Of a DNA stretch of 39,990 bases, positions 17,069 through 25,339 are shown one piece after another (position 1 is the stretch's first letter; every line of letters starts with the position of its first letter). The notes under the pieces were generated by a model that did not search any database, was not told where the DNA came from, and worked only from the letters and a program-made list of their open reading frames with translations. The stretch is from Syntrophomonadaceae bacterium (GTDB taxonomy: Bacteria; Bacillota; Syntrophomonadia; Syntrophomonadales; Syntrophomonadaceae), in contig JAAZFJ010000296.1 in NCBI GenBank assembly GCA_012511795.1, positions 1 through 39,990 of the forward strand, read 5' to 3'. The translations under genes and the position numbers were made by a program.

Positions 17069-18409
17069 TTATATCCAGCCTATCCTTCTGGCCTGGAAAT
17101 TAAGCTCATCCCTGAACTGAGGATGGGCGATACTTATCATCTTTTTGACCCTTTGTGATACGCCCTGATATTTTAAATTTACAACTCCATATTCAGTAAT
17201 GATATATTCAATATCATTTCTAGAGGTGGTTACAATTGTTCCTGGAGGAATAAAAGGAACGATTGTAGATTTAAGGTTTCCGTCCTTATCTTTATAAGTA
17301 GAATTAAGAGACATTATACTTTTGCCGCCTTTGGAAAAATTTGCCCCGGTTACAAAATTAACCTGCCCGCCTGTTCCGCTGTATTGTCTGTGCCTGATGG
17401 ATTCCGCACCTACCTGCCCTGTCAGATCCATACATAAGGCATTATTTACAGATATGAGGTTGTCATTTTGTCCAATTACATAAGGGTCGTTATTATAGGC
17501 TACTTCTGTAAAAAGAAAATCTTCATTACGGTCACAATAATCCCATAGTTTTTTATCTCCTACACAAAATGTAGCAGTAAGTTTACCGGGATGGAGATTT
17601 TTCTTGGAATTATTAACCACACCTGTTTTCATAAGCTCCATAAAAGAATTCTGAACTACTTCTGAATGGACTCCCAGATCTTTTTTATCTTTTAAAAAAT
17701 ATCCTATGGCATTGGCAAGCCCCCCTAAGCCTAACTGGATAGTCGAACCATCAGGAATCAAATCAGCTATATAATGGGCAATATCTCTTTCGATATCGGT
17801 TATTGGTATTTCAGGAATTTCAGTGGGGGTTGCATCCGATTCATAAAAGTAGTCAATTTCAGATACATGAATCCTAAGATCATCACCATTTAACCAGGGT
17901 AAATTACTGTTTACTTCTGCCAAGACTATTTCAGCGTTGGCTATACTCGGCCTGGGAACCAATCCGCCAAAACAGGAGCGGTTCATATAACCGTTTTCAT
18001 CAGGCGGGGTAACCCCAAAACCTACAATACGAGGTTTTCTGTATTCCATCCAGGGTGCCAGTTGATTAAGATGAACCGGTATATATTCGGCAGTTTTCCA
18101 ATCCAGGCACATTCTTTCCACCGGGCCCACAAATGGGGTTTCAATGCGGAAGTGTTCTTTATACTGAGGCTGCATATAATCATACAGTTTTAAAGCCAGT
18201 CCTAAACAAATCGTCACATTTCTCAGGTCTTCTGCTCTTTTGCTCAATTCCACAGAAAAGTCATGAGGTATGTTTATACCTCCGGCAAGCATAATTACAT
18301 CATTGTTCCTGACCAATTTGGCTGCATCCTCTGCAGTTACCAACTTGCTCTTGTATTCTTCCTGCCATGATGAATAAGTCTTCCCTTTGTCCGGATATAT
18401 TTTGCTCAT
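17069..18409 (-). CDS. Acetyl-CoA hydrolase/transferase family CoA-transferase (acetate/butyrate or 4-hydroxybutyrate type)
   Basis: CoA-transferase of the family that includes butyryl-CoA:acetate and 4-hydroxybutyrate CoA-transferases, which move CoA between acyl-CoA and a free acid. Glycine loops GLGGLANAIG (227-236) and GTGGQVNFVTGA (345-356) bracket the likely catalytic Glu250 in GVHSEVVQNSF, which forms the glutamyl-CoA intermediate. Its 446 residues are about the usual length. ATG at 18409 is preceded by a run of seven G acting as SD; the track start at 18472 would begin inside the sigma-54 promoter. Monocistronic, from its own -24/-12 promoter to a strong terminator, with its presumed activator just upstream. 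It probably activates short-chain fatty acids or releases acetate in energy metabolism; exact substrates cannot be read from sequence. Confidence 0.9.
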   Translation of the reverse strand: MSKIYPDKGKTYSSWQEEYKSKLVTAEDAAKLVRNNDVIMLAGGINIPHDFSVELSKRAEDLRNVTICLGLALKLYDYMQPQYKEHFRIETPFVGPVERMCLDWKTAEYIPVHLNQLAPWMEYRKPRIVGFGVTPPDENGYMNRSCFGGLVPRPSIANAEIVLAEVNSNLPWLNGDDLRIHVSEIDYFYESDATPTEIPEIPITDIERDIAHYIADLIPDGSTIQLGLGGLANAIGYFLKDKKDLGVHSEVVQNSFMELMKTGVVNNSKKNLHPGKLTATFCVGDKKLWDYCDRNEDFLFTEVAYNNDPYVIGQNDNLISVNNALCMDLTGQVGAESIRHRQYSGTGGQVNFVTGANFSKGGKSIMSLNSTYKDKDGNLKSTIVPFIPPGTIVTTSRNDIEYIITEYGVVNLKYQGVSQRVKKMISIAHPQFRDELNFQARRIGWI

Positions 18410-18455
18410 AATGCCCCCCCTTTTTTTTGCAGCAGCATTGCTTAATAATATGTTT

Positions 18456-18472
18456 AGCAATAAGCATGCCAA
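18456..18472 (-). promoter_or_regulatory. Sigma-54 (-24/-12) promoter of the CoA-transferase gene
   Basis: The minus strand reads TTGGCATGCTTATTGCT. This matches the sigma-54 consensus TTGGCACG-N4-TTGCT with a single mismatch, and the GG and GC dinucleotides are exactly 10 nt apart. Transcription would start near 18445, leaving a leader of about 35 nt. The neighbouring gene encodes an enhancer-binding protein with the sigma-54 contact motif. Confidence 0.92.
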
Positions 18473-18473
18473 T

Positions 18474-18508
18474 AAAAAAAGGCTCTATAATGCAGTCTTT
18501 TATGAGCC
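18474..18508 (-). terminator. Intrinsic terminator of the regulator gene, abutting the sigma-54 promoter
   Basis: On the minus strand GGCTC(A)TAA and TTATAGAGCC form a stem of about nine pairs with one bulge and a 9-nt loop, followed by seven T. The T-tract ends one base before the sigma-54 -24 element. It stops transcripts from the regulator gene reading into the CoA-transferase gene. Confidence 0.75.
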
Positions 18509-18563
18509 GAGTTTATGAAATAGATATAAAATTGTTTTAAATTTTACACAGTTGTTTCCTTAA

Positions 18564-18615
18564 AGCCGTCTAATGCATTATATACACTGTGCTAAAAATA
18601 ATACAGTCGTCTAAT
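18564..18615. promoter_or_regulatory. Pair of 11-bp direct repeats, likely enhancer-binding sites
   Basis: AG(C/T)CGTCTAAT occurs at 18564-18574 and 18605-18615, 41 bp apart, close to four helical turns, which puts both on one DNA face. They lie about 95 to 160 bp upstream of the sigma-54 promoter, the usual position for activator sites. Next to the second copy ATAATACAGTC (18598-18608) recurs with one change inside the terminator hairpin (18487-18497). Binding by the adjacent regulator is inferred. Confidence 0.55.
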
Positions 18616-18644
18616 TATTTACACAATAATAAATTTTCTGTCAA

Positions 18645-20030
18645 TTAGTCATAAAATATTTTGTACTGATTCATTTTATAATAAAGCGCACTGCGACTGA
18701 TACCCAATAAATCAGCAGCCTTGGTACGGTTATTTTTAACATGCTTCAAAGCCCTTTTTATAGCAATTTTTTCTGCCTCCATCTTGGCTTTTTCCATATC
18801 AAATTCTTTAGGTGAGGTTTTGTTATTTAATTTGTCCAGACTCACGGAAAACCGCATTAAATTATCAATGGAGATTTCACCTGCCCGCACATCAATACAA
18901 CTTCGTTCGATCACATTATAGAGTTCCCTCACATTGCCCGGCCAGTGATAACTATACAAAGTTTCCAGAGCCTCCTGGCTTATTCCTGTTATATTCGTGT
19001 TATTCTCCGAATTATGTAATTTTATCAAGTGCATGCATAATGGTTCTATATCGGTCATTCTCTCTCTTAAAGGAGGTATATTGATGGGAAACACATCTAA
19101 CCTGAACAGCAGGTCACGGCGAAATTTCCCTTCCTTGACAAGTTCGGGTAAGGAACGATTAGTGGCCGAAATCACTCTTACATCAACCCTTATACTAGAG
19201 GTACCACCAATCCTGTCTATTTCTTTTTCCTGTAAAACTCTTAATAATTGGGCTTGGGCAGAGCTAGAAAGTTCTGATATTTCGTCCAAAAAGATTGTAC
19301 CCCGATGGGCCAATTCAAATTTACCTGGTTTACCACTCTTTTTGGCACCGGTAAAGGCACCTTCTTCATATCCAAACAATTCTGACTCAATGAGATTGGC
19401 AGGGATCGTAGCACAATTAACCCTTATAAAAGGATAATCCCGCCGCGAGCTTTCCATATGAATAGCATGAGCAAAGAGCTCTTTTCCAGTTCCAGTTTCA
19501 CCGGTGATCAAAATCGGGTATGTTGAGGGTGCTGCCATCCGAACTCTTACTTTAGCTTCCTGCAGGCCTTCGCTTTTTCCAATTATCGAGTTCAAAGAAT
19601 ACTTGGCTTCGGAAAGCCTTTTTACTTCTTCTTTATAATAGTTCAGTTCTGATGACAGGTGGGCAATTCTTTTGGCAAAACCTTTGGCATCATCTATATA
19701 TCTGAATACATTGTACCCTGCAGCCCCAATTATTTGTCCATCTACAGTTATGGGGACCCGGTTTACGATTTGTTTTTTGCCTTGTAGCTGCCAGATATCT
19801 GCTATGATTGGTTTTCCTGTTTTAAGCACTTCCAGCATACGGGTGGTGGGAAAAACTTCGTCCACTCTTTTTCCCACTACATCTTTTTTGCGCATTCCGG
19901 TTTCACGGGCATAATGGTCGGTAAATATTAATATTTTTCCGTCTTCATCAATAACTAATGCCCCCTCGAAATCGCTGAAAACTGTTTCAATAACATCCAG
20001 GTATTTTTTAGGCAATTTGCTAAGCCGCAA
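18645..20030 (-). CDS. Sigma-54-dependent transcriptional regulator (PAS, AAA+, Fis HTH)
   Basis: Enhancer-binding protein that activates sigma-54 RNA polymerase by ATP hydrolysis. An N-terminal PAS sensor (about 10-110) leads through a short coiled linker to the AAA+ domain: Walker A GETGTGKE (177-184), sigma-54 loop GAFTGA (224-229), Walker B GTIFLDE (244-250) and the arginine-finger region [14 protein letters not shown] Fis-type HTH ([17 protein letters not shown]) closes the protein. No phosphoacceptor receiver is present, so a small ligand or redox cue sensed by PAS is likely. TTG at 20030 is preferred, with GGTGG 8 nt upstream (461 aa); the track start at 20042 lies in that SD. It sits directly upstream of the sigma-54-driven CoA-transferase gene, its presumed target. 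Confidence 0.94.
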   Translation of the reverse strand: MRLSKLPKKYLDVIETVFSDFEGALVIDEDGKILIFTDHYARETGMRKKDVVGKRVDEVFPTTRMLEVLKTGKPIIADIWQLQGKKQIVNRVPITVDGQIIGAAGYNVFRYIDDAKGFAKRIAHLSSELNYYKEEVKRLSEAKYSLNSIIGKSEGLQEAKVRVRMAAPSTYPILITGETGTGKELFAHAIHMESSRRDYPFIRVNCATIPANLIESELFGYEEGAFTGAKKSGKPGKFELAHRGTIFLDEISELSSSAQAQLLRVLQEKEIDRIGGTSSIRVDVRVISATNRSLPELVKEGKFRRDLLFRLDVFPINIPPLRERMTDIEPLCMHLIKLHNSENNTNITGISQEALETLYSYHWPGNVRELYNVIERSCIDVRAGEISIDNLMRFSVSLDKLNNKTSPKEFDMEKAKMEAEKIAIKRALKHVKNNRTKAADLLGISRSALYYKMNQYKIFYD

Positions 20031-20051
20031 AAATATCACCACCTTATTTCT

Positions 20052-20080
20052 ATTTTACCCTTTTATTCCTTTTATCACAA
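20052..20080 (-). promoter_or_regulatory. Vegetative promoter of the sigma-54 regulator gene
   Basis: TTGTGA, exactly 17 nt, then TAAAAT on the minus strand, about 20 nt before the TTG start. It lies between the upstream terminator and the gene, so the regulator has its own constitutive-type promoter. Confidence 0.6.
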
Positions 20081-20098
20081 TTTTCTTTATTTTCTAAT

Positions 20099-20128
20099 AA
20101 AAAAACTGTTGGTTCAAAACCAACAGTT
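20099..20128 (-). terminator. Intrinsic terminator after the 37-aa membrane protein gene
   Basis: A perfect 11-bp stem AACTGTTGGTT/AACCAACAGTT with a 3-nt loop is followed by T residues on the minus strand. It ends the transcript of the small gene (and rpsU readthrough) before the regulator gene. Confidence 0.92.
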
Positions 20129-20144
20129 CATTAAATTATTTAAT

Positions 20145-20258
20145 TTATAGAGCAAATGCAACAATGGTTAATAAAAATGAAACTATTACCACTATGACTA
20201 TTGCTGTTACAATTCTCTTCTGTTTGCGATTTTGCATGCCTCTGTTCATAAATGACAT
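20145..20258 (-). CDS. 37-residue single-helix membrane protein
   Basis: A small gene below the ORF-track cutoff. It encodes MSFMNRGMQNRKQKRIV followed by one hydrophobic helix (about residues 16-37), so a basic cytoplasmic head and a C-terminal membrane anchor. It is supported by AGAGGTG 6 nt before the ATG and by a strong terminator 17 bp past the stop. It occupies the place after rpsU where many Firmicutes carry yqeY. Tiny membrane proteins of this shape occur in several Firmicutes, but I cannot name a family or function. Confidence 0.7.
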   Translation of the reverse strand: MSFMNRGMQNRKQKRIVTAIVIVVIVSFLLTIVAFAL

Positions 20259-20312
20259 AATAAGCACCTCTTTTGCACTATCGTCACTACACTCTTGTCA
20301 CCTATAGTAATA

Positions 20313-20342
20313 AAAGTCTGGTAAAATAGCTTACCAGACTTT
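20313..20342. terminator. Hairpin after rpsU
   Basis: A perfect 12-bp stem AAAGTCTGGTAA/TTACCAGACTTT with a 6-nt loop, flanked by A/T on both sides but with only a weak U-tract. It probably ends or attenuates the rpsU transcript ahead of the 37-aa gene, or protects its 3' end. Confidence 0.65.
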
Positions 20343-20381
20343 ATTGGTGTTTAAAGATATGGTTAAGCAGCAACCATAGTC

Positions 20382-20558
20382 TTAGAATTTTTTCTTTTTA
20401 CGCGCTGCTTCAGATTTTTTCTTTTTCCTTACACTCGGTTTTTCGTAATGGTCGTGTTTTCTTATATCCTGTAATACCCCTGATTTTTGGCAGGAACGCT
20501 TAAATCTCTTAAGAGCACTATCCAGGGATTCGTTTTTACCGACTTTTACTTCACTCAT
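20382..20558 (-). CDS. rpsU: 30S ribosomal protein S21
   Basis: Missed by the ORF track because of its length (58 aa). The protein begins [19 protein letters not shown] and continues with RSCQKSG and a very basic tail ([16 protein letters not shown]), a full S21. It binds the 30S platform near the 16S 3' end and affects initiation. The ATG follows GAGGGGAGG. It has its own promoter and a hairpin after the stop. Its place near mtaB and yqfC is standard for Firmicutes. Confidence 0.98.
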   Translation of the reverse strand: MSEVKVGKNESLDSALKRFKRSCQKSGVLQDIRKHDHYEKPSVRKKKKSEAARKKKKF

Positions 20559-20605
20559 GGTCTCCCTCCCCTCAATTTAGCTAGGGTGTGAATAAATGCC
20601 ACTTT

Positions 20606-20634
20606 ATTTTACTATCACTGGGGACTTCAGTCAA
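20606..20634 (-). promoter_or_regulatory. rpsU promoter
   Basis: TTGACT, exactly 17 nt, then TAAAAT on the minus strand, lying between the HIT gene stop and rpsU. This gives a leader of about 40 nt. Confidence 0.7.
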
Positions 20635-20636
20635 GA

Positions 20637-20981
20637 TTAGCCTGGAGGCCAAATCATTTCCCTGCCTCCAAGTAGATGATAATGCAAATGCATTACTTCT
20701 TGACCACCCTCGGATCCATTGTTGTTTACCAGTCTATAACCGGTCTTGTCTATTTTCATTTCTTCAGCTATTTTCGCTGCAGTAAGTTGTATATGACCTA
20801 ATAATTCAAGATTTCCCACATTTGTTTCATTCAATGTGCTGATATGACCACGGGGAATTAACAATATATGTACCGGCGCAACCGGTTTTATGTCTTCAAT
20901 AGCAATTAGTTGTTCATCTTCATAAATCACCTTTGCGGGAATCTCCTTTGCAGCTATTTTACAAAAAAGACAATTTTCCAT
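20637..20981 (-). CDS. HIT family nucleotide-binding hydrolase
   Basis: Histidine-triad protein of the HINT/PKCI type (114 aa), which hydrolyses nucleoside phosphoramidates and similar adenylates. N-terminal CLFCKIAAKEIPA has the CxxC found in zinc-binding members, and the triad HLHYHLLGG lies near the C-terminus. The ATG follows AGGAGGTG. It sits between mtaB and rpsU, a common Firmicute arrangement. The physiological substrate is unknown. Confidence 0.96.
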   Translation of the reverse strand: MENCLFCKIAAKEIPAKVIYEDEQLIAIEDIKPVAPVHILLIPRGHISTLNETNVGNLELLGHIQLTAAKIAEEMKIDKTGYRLVNNNGSEGGQEVMHLHYHLLGGREMIWPPG

Positions 20982-21031
20982 CTTTTGTCACCTCCTAGAA
21001 GAAAAGAAAGTGGCCTCCGCAATCACTATTG

Positions 21032-21040
21032 ATTTTACCA
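21032..21040 (-). promoter_or_regulatory. Possible extended -10 promoter for the HIT gene
   Basis: TGGTAAAAT on the minus strand fits TGn-TAnAAT and lies in the 114-bp mtaB-HIT gap, about 50 nt before the start codon. No matching -35 is evident, and no terminator after mtaB was found. Confidence 0.35.
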
Positions 21041-21095
21041 GATATACGAACAAATAAAAACTGCTTTTATAACGAATTCGAGATTAATTCAAACT

Positions 21096-22400
21096 CTAAT
21101 CAATAATCTGCCCAATAACTTGTTGGTTTTCGATTCTCTCAGGAGAAATTTGCACAAAAGAACCAATCATATTATGGGGAGAATGAAACTGAATCTCTAT
21201 ATAATTATCACTCAATCCCAGATAAAGATCCGGCGAAATATGTTCCTGTACCAGTACAGTGAGTTTTTGACCAAGCATATCATTAATAAAGCTGCTTTTT
21301 TTAGCTGCAGCAAGTTTCAGCAAACTTTCACTGCGGGCTGTTTTTTCCCTTGCTTCCACCTGCGGTTTCATTAAAGCTGCTTTGGTGCCGGGACGCGGTG
21401 AATATTTGAATACGTGTAAGGAATGCAATGGTAAATTTTCTAAAAGATTTCGTGTATCAAAAAAATCTTGCTTGTCTTCGCCGGGGAAACCCACCATTAT
21501 ATCAGCAGCTACAGCAACGCCAGGTATTTTTCTGGTTATCTTATTGATCAGGGATTGATAATATTCTCTGGTATAACGCCGGTTCATTAATGATAAAATA
21601 CGGTTGCTGCCGCTTTGCAGCGGAATATGCAGATGACGGCAAATCTTTTGGTGCCCGGCTACAATATCCAACAGCCTGTCATCCAGTTCCAATGGCTCCA
21701 GTGAGCTTAGCCTGATTCTATATTCCCCTTTCACCTGATCAAGAATATATAGTAACAGAGAACTCAAATTCTCTTCTTTTAAATCTATGCCGTAAGTTCC
21801 GGTATGAATTCCGGTTAAAACGATTTCTTTATAACCCAGTGTCACTAGTTGGTTTACTTCTTCCACCACTTTTTCAGGTGTCTTGCTTCTTACCGGCCCC
21901 CGGGCCTGGGGCACAATACAATAAGAACAGAAACTCTGACAGCCGTCCTGTATTTTAATAAAAGCACGGGTTTTTTCGTGTTGCCTGCTGTAAATAACAG
22001 TTTTAAGTAAATCACTGTTTTTTATTCTCTCGTCGAAGATGACAGGCAGTCCCTTTTGAAAATTATGGTTTTCCAGTATGGACGGTAAATCTTCTTTATC
22101 CCGGTTGCCCACAACTAAATCAATACCTTCTATGTCAGCAAGCTGCTTACTGTTAGTTTGTGCCAGGCAACCAACCGCTGCTACGATTGCATCAGGATTT
22201 CGCTTTATTGCCCGCCTGATAACAGCTCTTGATTTCCTGTCACTGACATGGGTAACCGTACAGGTATTAACAACATAAATATCTGCAATCTCTTCGAAGG
22301 GCACTATTTCATAATCCTTTTGTAAAAAAGCTTCGATCAATTGTTCAGTTTCAACTGAATTCACTTTACAGCCCAAAGTGTGGAAAGCTACCTTTTTCAA
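21096..22400 (-). CDS. mtaB: tRNA (N6-threonylcarbamoyladenosine(37)) methylthiotransferase MtaB
   Basis: Radical-SAM enzyme that adds a methylthio group to t6A37 of tRNAs reading ANN codons. The N-terminal UPF0004 domain starts FHTLGCKVNSVETEQ, the radical-SAM cluster motif is CQSFCSYCIVP (about residues 145-155), and a TRAM domain closes the protein. Cys residues of both Fe-S clusters are present. TTG at 22400 with GAGG 7 nt upstream gives MKKVAFHTLGCKVN, preferable to the track start at 22421. Last gene of the hrcA-dnaK run. Confidence 0.96.
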   Translation of the reverse strand: MKKVAFHTLGCKVNSVETEQLIEAFLQKDYEIVPFEEIADIYVVNTCTVTHVSDRKSRAVIRRAIKRNPDAIVAAVGCLAQTNSKQLADIEGIDLVVGNRDKEDLPSILENHNFQKGLPVIFDERIKNSDLLKTVIYSRQHEKTRAFIKIQDGCQSFCSYCIVPQARGPVRSKTPEKVVEEVNQLVTLGYKEIVLTGIHTGTYGIDLKEENLSSLLLYILDQVKGEYRIRLSSLEPLELDDRLLDIVAGHQKICRHLHIPLQSGSNRILSLMNRRYTREYYQSLINKITRKIPGVAVAADIMVGFPGEDKQDFFDTRNLLENLPLHSLHVFKYSPRPGTKAALMKPQVEAREKTARSESLLKLAAAKKSSFINDMLGQKLTVLVQEHISPDLYLGLSDNYIEIQFHSPHNMIGSFVQISPERIENQQVIGQIID

Positions 22401-22423
22401 TCTTATACCTCTTTCAATCAATG

Positions 22424-23170
22424 TTACCCCAAGTCTCCGCCTTCATATAATATTATACTGGCAGCAACTAACCCAGCAGTTTCGGTCCTTAGGATTCCAG
22501 ATCCCAGGCTAATGGGGATCACGGAATTCTTTTTTGCTGCTTCTGCTTCGGAAGGTGAAAAGCCCCCCTCCGGACCAACTATAATTGTAATGCTTTGTGA
22601 TGCCAGACTGCCTTTAAACTTATGTAGTATATCCCTTAGTTTAGTCTTTTCTTCTCCCTCATACAGCATAACTGCTCTTTTATGTTGCAGATCTGCAATT
22701 AATTGGGGGAATTCAACAACTGATTTCACTTCCGGAACAAAATTACGCTTTGATTGTTTACATGCTTCCCGGGCAATGGTTTGCCATCTGCTGGTTTTTT
22801 GTGCAGCTTTTTTCCCGTCCAGCATGACTATCGTTCTCTCGCTTACAAAAGGAATAATGGCAGTTACCCCGATCTCTACTGCTTTTTGGATAACATAATC
22901 CATTTTTTCTCCTTTGGCAATTCCCTGAGCTAAGATTATACTGACAGATGGCTCATTCTGGTGTTGGGAACAACTAAGTATTTCAGCCTGGAGTACACCG
23001 TTTTTATTGCTATGCAGCCTGCAGTTAAATACATTGCCCAAACCATCAAAAAGTTCTACAGAATCTCCTATTCTCAGTCTTAGCACCTTTTCTATATGAT
23101 GAGATTGCTGTTTATCAATTTCTATTAAGTTGTTTTTGATCATATCTGTTGAAATAAAAAAGCGGTGCAA
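22424..23170 (-). CDS. rsmE: 16S rRNA (uracil(1498)-N3)-methyltransferase RsmE
   Basis: SPOUT-class methyltransferase that modifies U1498 in the decoding region of 16S rRNA. An N-terminal PUA-like domain begins MHRFFIS; the knotted SAM site contains IIVGPEGGFSPSEAEAA and LGSGILRTETA near the C-terminus. TTG at 23170 has GGAG 8 nt upstream and yields the family-typical MHRFF start (248 aa); the track start at 23206 lacks support. It follows prmA directly, as in Bacillus. Confidence 0.96.
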   Translation of the reverse strand: MHRFFISTDMIKNNLIEIDKQQSHHIEKVLRLRIGDSVELFDGLGNVFNCRLHSNKNGVLQAEILSCSQHQNEPSVSIILAQGIAKGEKMDYVIQKAVEIGVTAIIPFVSERTIVMLDGKKAAQKTSRWQTIAREACKQSKRNFVPEVKSVVEFPQLIADLQHKRAVMLYEGEEKTKLRDILHKFKGSLASQSITIIVGPEGGFSPSEAEAAKKNSVIPISLGSGILRTETAGLVAASIILYEGGDLG

Positions 23171-23215
23171 TAGTAACACTCCTTTCGCACCACCAGCCAA
23201 TTTCATTTATTTTAA

Positions 23216-24139
23216 CTATGCTTTATGTGCTGCTACTCCAACCCAGTCTACATCAGTTAGTATTTTTTCGGTTACAAAGCCATAAGCCAGAAGCTGTTTT
23301 TGAACTCCCGGGAAACGGCTGTCTACAATCCCGGAAGCGAAAAGATAGCCTCCCGGTTTCAGTGCTTTAGCTGCATGTGGAATGAGCAAATTTACAATAT
23401 CAGCGGTGATGTTGGCAAAAATTATGTCATTCTGCGGTTGTAGCAGTTCTTCAGTTACATCACCCAGTTTCACTTCAATGATATCCTGGAGATCATTAAG
23501 TTTAGTATTTTCACGGGCTACTTTTACTGCTACTTCATCTATGTCAAAGGCAGTTATTTTTCCCGCCCCCATTTTAGCTGCGGCAATGGACAGGATCCCT
23601 GACCCGCAGCCAGCATCAATTATATTTTCTCCGCCTTTAATATATTCATCAATAAAATTAAGACAAAACCGGGTGGAGGCATGAATTCCTGTACCAAAAG
23701 CCATACCCGGATCTATCTTAATGACTACCTCATCAGGATTAGCCTCATATTCTTCCCAGGATGGTTTAATTACCAGGTGTCGTCCCACTTTAAAAGTATG
23801 GTAGTATTTTTTCCATGATTCTTCCCAGTCTTCGTCCCTTACTTCTTCAATAAAAACGCGGCATTTGGTATTAAAACATTTATTTACCTGTTCCAGAGAT
23901 TCATTGATTTCTTCCATTACTTGTCGGTCTTCCTGAAAGTATGCTTTTATCACCACGAAATTATGTTCCAGAAAATCGGGAGATATAGTACTGGCATCGA
24001 ATTGATCTTTTTGCACATATTGACGTGCTGCCTGGGGATCTTCAATAACCACACCGCCAGACCCCAAACGATGGAAAATACCTGCAATCGCTTCTGCACA
24101 TGCTCCTTCAGTTACAACACTGATCTCTTTCCAATTCAT
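23216..24139 (-). CDS. prmA: Ribosomal protein L11 methyltransferase
   Basis: SAM-dependent enzyme that trimethylates ribosomal protein L11. The N-terminal domain begins MNWKEISVVTE. The Rossmann SAM domain has DPGMAFGTGIHASTR, then DAGCGSGILSIAAAKMGA (motif I) and the catalytic-loop IIFANITADIV. Length 307 aa is normal. The ATG follows AGAGG. Its position after dnaJ is conserved across Firmicutes. Confidence 0.97.
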   Translation of the reverse strand: MNWKEISVVTEGACAEAIAGIFHRLGSGGVVIEDPQAARQYVQKDQFDASTISPDFLEHNFVVIKAYFQEDRQVMEEINESLEQVNKCFNTKCRVFIEEVRDEDWEESWKKYYHTFKVGRHLVIKPSWEEYEANPDEVVIKIDPGMAFGTGIHASTRFCLNFIDEYIKGGENIIDAGCGSGILSIAAAKMGAGKITAFDIDEVAVKVARENTKLNDLQDIIEVKLGDVTEELLQPQNDIIFANITADIVNLLIPHAAKALKPGGYLFASGIVDSRFPGVQKQLLAYGFVTEKILTDVDWVGVAAHKA

Positions 24140-24155
24140 TAATTAAAACCTCTTT

Positions 24156-25286
24156 CTATCCCATTGCGTCCTTGAATTTTTCAAATAAGTTCTTCCTGTT
24201 TTCTTTATCTTCATTATCTTCATAAAAAGATGTTAATAGCGTTCTTTGCTTTTTGGTTAATTTAGTAGGGATAGTTACATCGATGATGATTTTTAGATCT
24301 CCCCATTTTTGACTGTTAATGTAAGGTATACCTTTCCCTTTAACGGTTATTATATCGCCAGGCTGTGTGCCTTCAGGAATTTTAACATTGTGACTGGCCC
24401 CGCCTAATAATGGAATTTCCAATTCTGTTCCCAAGGCCGCCTGTACAAAATTAATTGAAAGACGGGTTACAAGATTATGATCCTCTCTTTTAAATTTGGC
24501 ATGTGGCCTTACTACAATGGTGATAAACAAGTCTCCCGGAGGGCCTCCATAGATCCCTTGCTCCCCTTCATTTTGAATTTTAAGGCGCATTCCGGTGTCG
24601 ATGCCTGCCGGTATTCTTACATTTATCTTATGTTTTTTGCGGACTTGCCCGCTGCCCCTACAGGCAGTGCAAGGTTTTTCAATTATTTTGCCTTCCCCTT
24701 GACAGCGCGAACAGGTACGCAATGTTTCAAAACGCCCAAAAGGAGTACTCTGCACTGATTTTGTCTGTCCGCTTCCTTTACATGCAGGACAAGTCTTAAT
24801 CGGGGTACCCGGTTCCGCACCATTACCATTGCATTTTTCACATTTTTCTACGCGGTAAAGTTCCACATCCTTTTGCATGCCAAAAACTGCATCCTCGAAA
24901 TTTATATCAAGACGCATCTCTTTGTCAGCGCCTCTTTGAGGTCCTCTTCTGCGCCGGCCTCCGCCTGCTGCACCGCCAAAGAATAAATCAAATAAATCAG
25001 TAAAACCGCCTGCGCCAAAATCTTCAAAACCACCAAATCCACCAGCACCACGGCTGGGATCAAATGCATCGTGTCCGAACCGGTCATAAGCTGCCCTCTT
25101 TTGTTCATCACTTAATATTTCGTAGGCATCATTGATCTCTTTAAATTTTTCCGCCGCATTTTCGTCATCCCTGGCTACGTCAGGATGGTGTTTTCTGGCC
25201 ATTTGACGATACGCTTTTTTTATTTCCTCTTGTGTAGCATTTCTGGATATTCCTAAAACCTCATAATAATCCCTTTTTGATGACAT
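24156..25286 (-). CDS. dnaJ: Chaperone protein DnaJ
   Basis: Hsp40 co-chaperone that delivers substrates to DnaK and stimulates its ATPase. The J domain carries HPD (residues 34-36) in [12 protein letters not shown] Gly/Phe-rich linker ([15 protein letters not shown]) and four CxxCxGxG zinc repeats (about 147-215) follow, then the substrate-binding C-terminal barrels. The ATG at 25286 with AAAGGTGG upstream gives 376 aa starting [13 protein letters not shown], rather than the track start at 25316. Confidence 0.98.
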   Translation of the reverse strand: MSSKRDYYEVLGISRNATQEEIKKAYRQMARKHHPDVARDDENAAEKFKEINDAYEILSDEQKRAAYDRFGHDAFDPSRGAGGFGGFEDFGAGGFTDLFDLFFGGAAGGGRRRRGPQRGADKEMRLDINFEDAVFGMQKDVELYRVEKCEKCNGNGAEPGTPIKTCPACKGSGQTKSVQSTPFGRFETLRTCSRCQGEGKIIEKPCTACRGSGQVRKKHKINVRIPAGIDTGMRLKIQNEGEQGIYGGPPGDLFITIVVRPHAKFKREDHNLVTRLSINFVQAALGTELEIPLLGGASHNVKIPEGTQPGDIITVKGKGIPYINSQKWGDLKIIIDVTIPTKLTKKQRTLLTSFYEDNEDKENRKNLFEKFKDAMG

Positions 25287-25317
25287 AATGCCCACCTTTC
25301 TTAAAAACAAGGGCAAC

Positions 25318-25339
25318 CCGGAGACTGTGAAATCTCCGG
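25318..25339. other. Hairpin in the dnaK-dnaJ intergenic space
   Basis: CCGGAGA/TCTCCGG forms a perfect 7-bp GC-rich stem with an 8-nt loop in the 75-bp gap between dnaK and dnaJ; AGGG/CCCT further out could extend it. A T-run follows about nine bases beyond the stem on the minus strand. It may be a weak terminator or processing site lowering dnaJ relative to dnaK. Confidence 0.5.

Noticed and set aside
18997-19437. 146-aa plus-strand ORF antisense to the sigma-54 regulator
   Set aside because: Shadow of the AAA+ domain coding sequence; no ribosome site or domain.
22380-22898. 172-aa plus-strand ORF antisense to rsmE and mtaB
   Set aside because: Lies opposite two well-supported genes, low-complexity Ser/Pro/Leu composition, no SD.
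24902-25111. 69-aa minus-strand ORF inside dnaJ
   Set aside because: Out-of-frame shadow of the Gly-rich linker of dnaJ.
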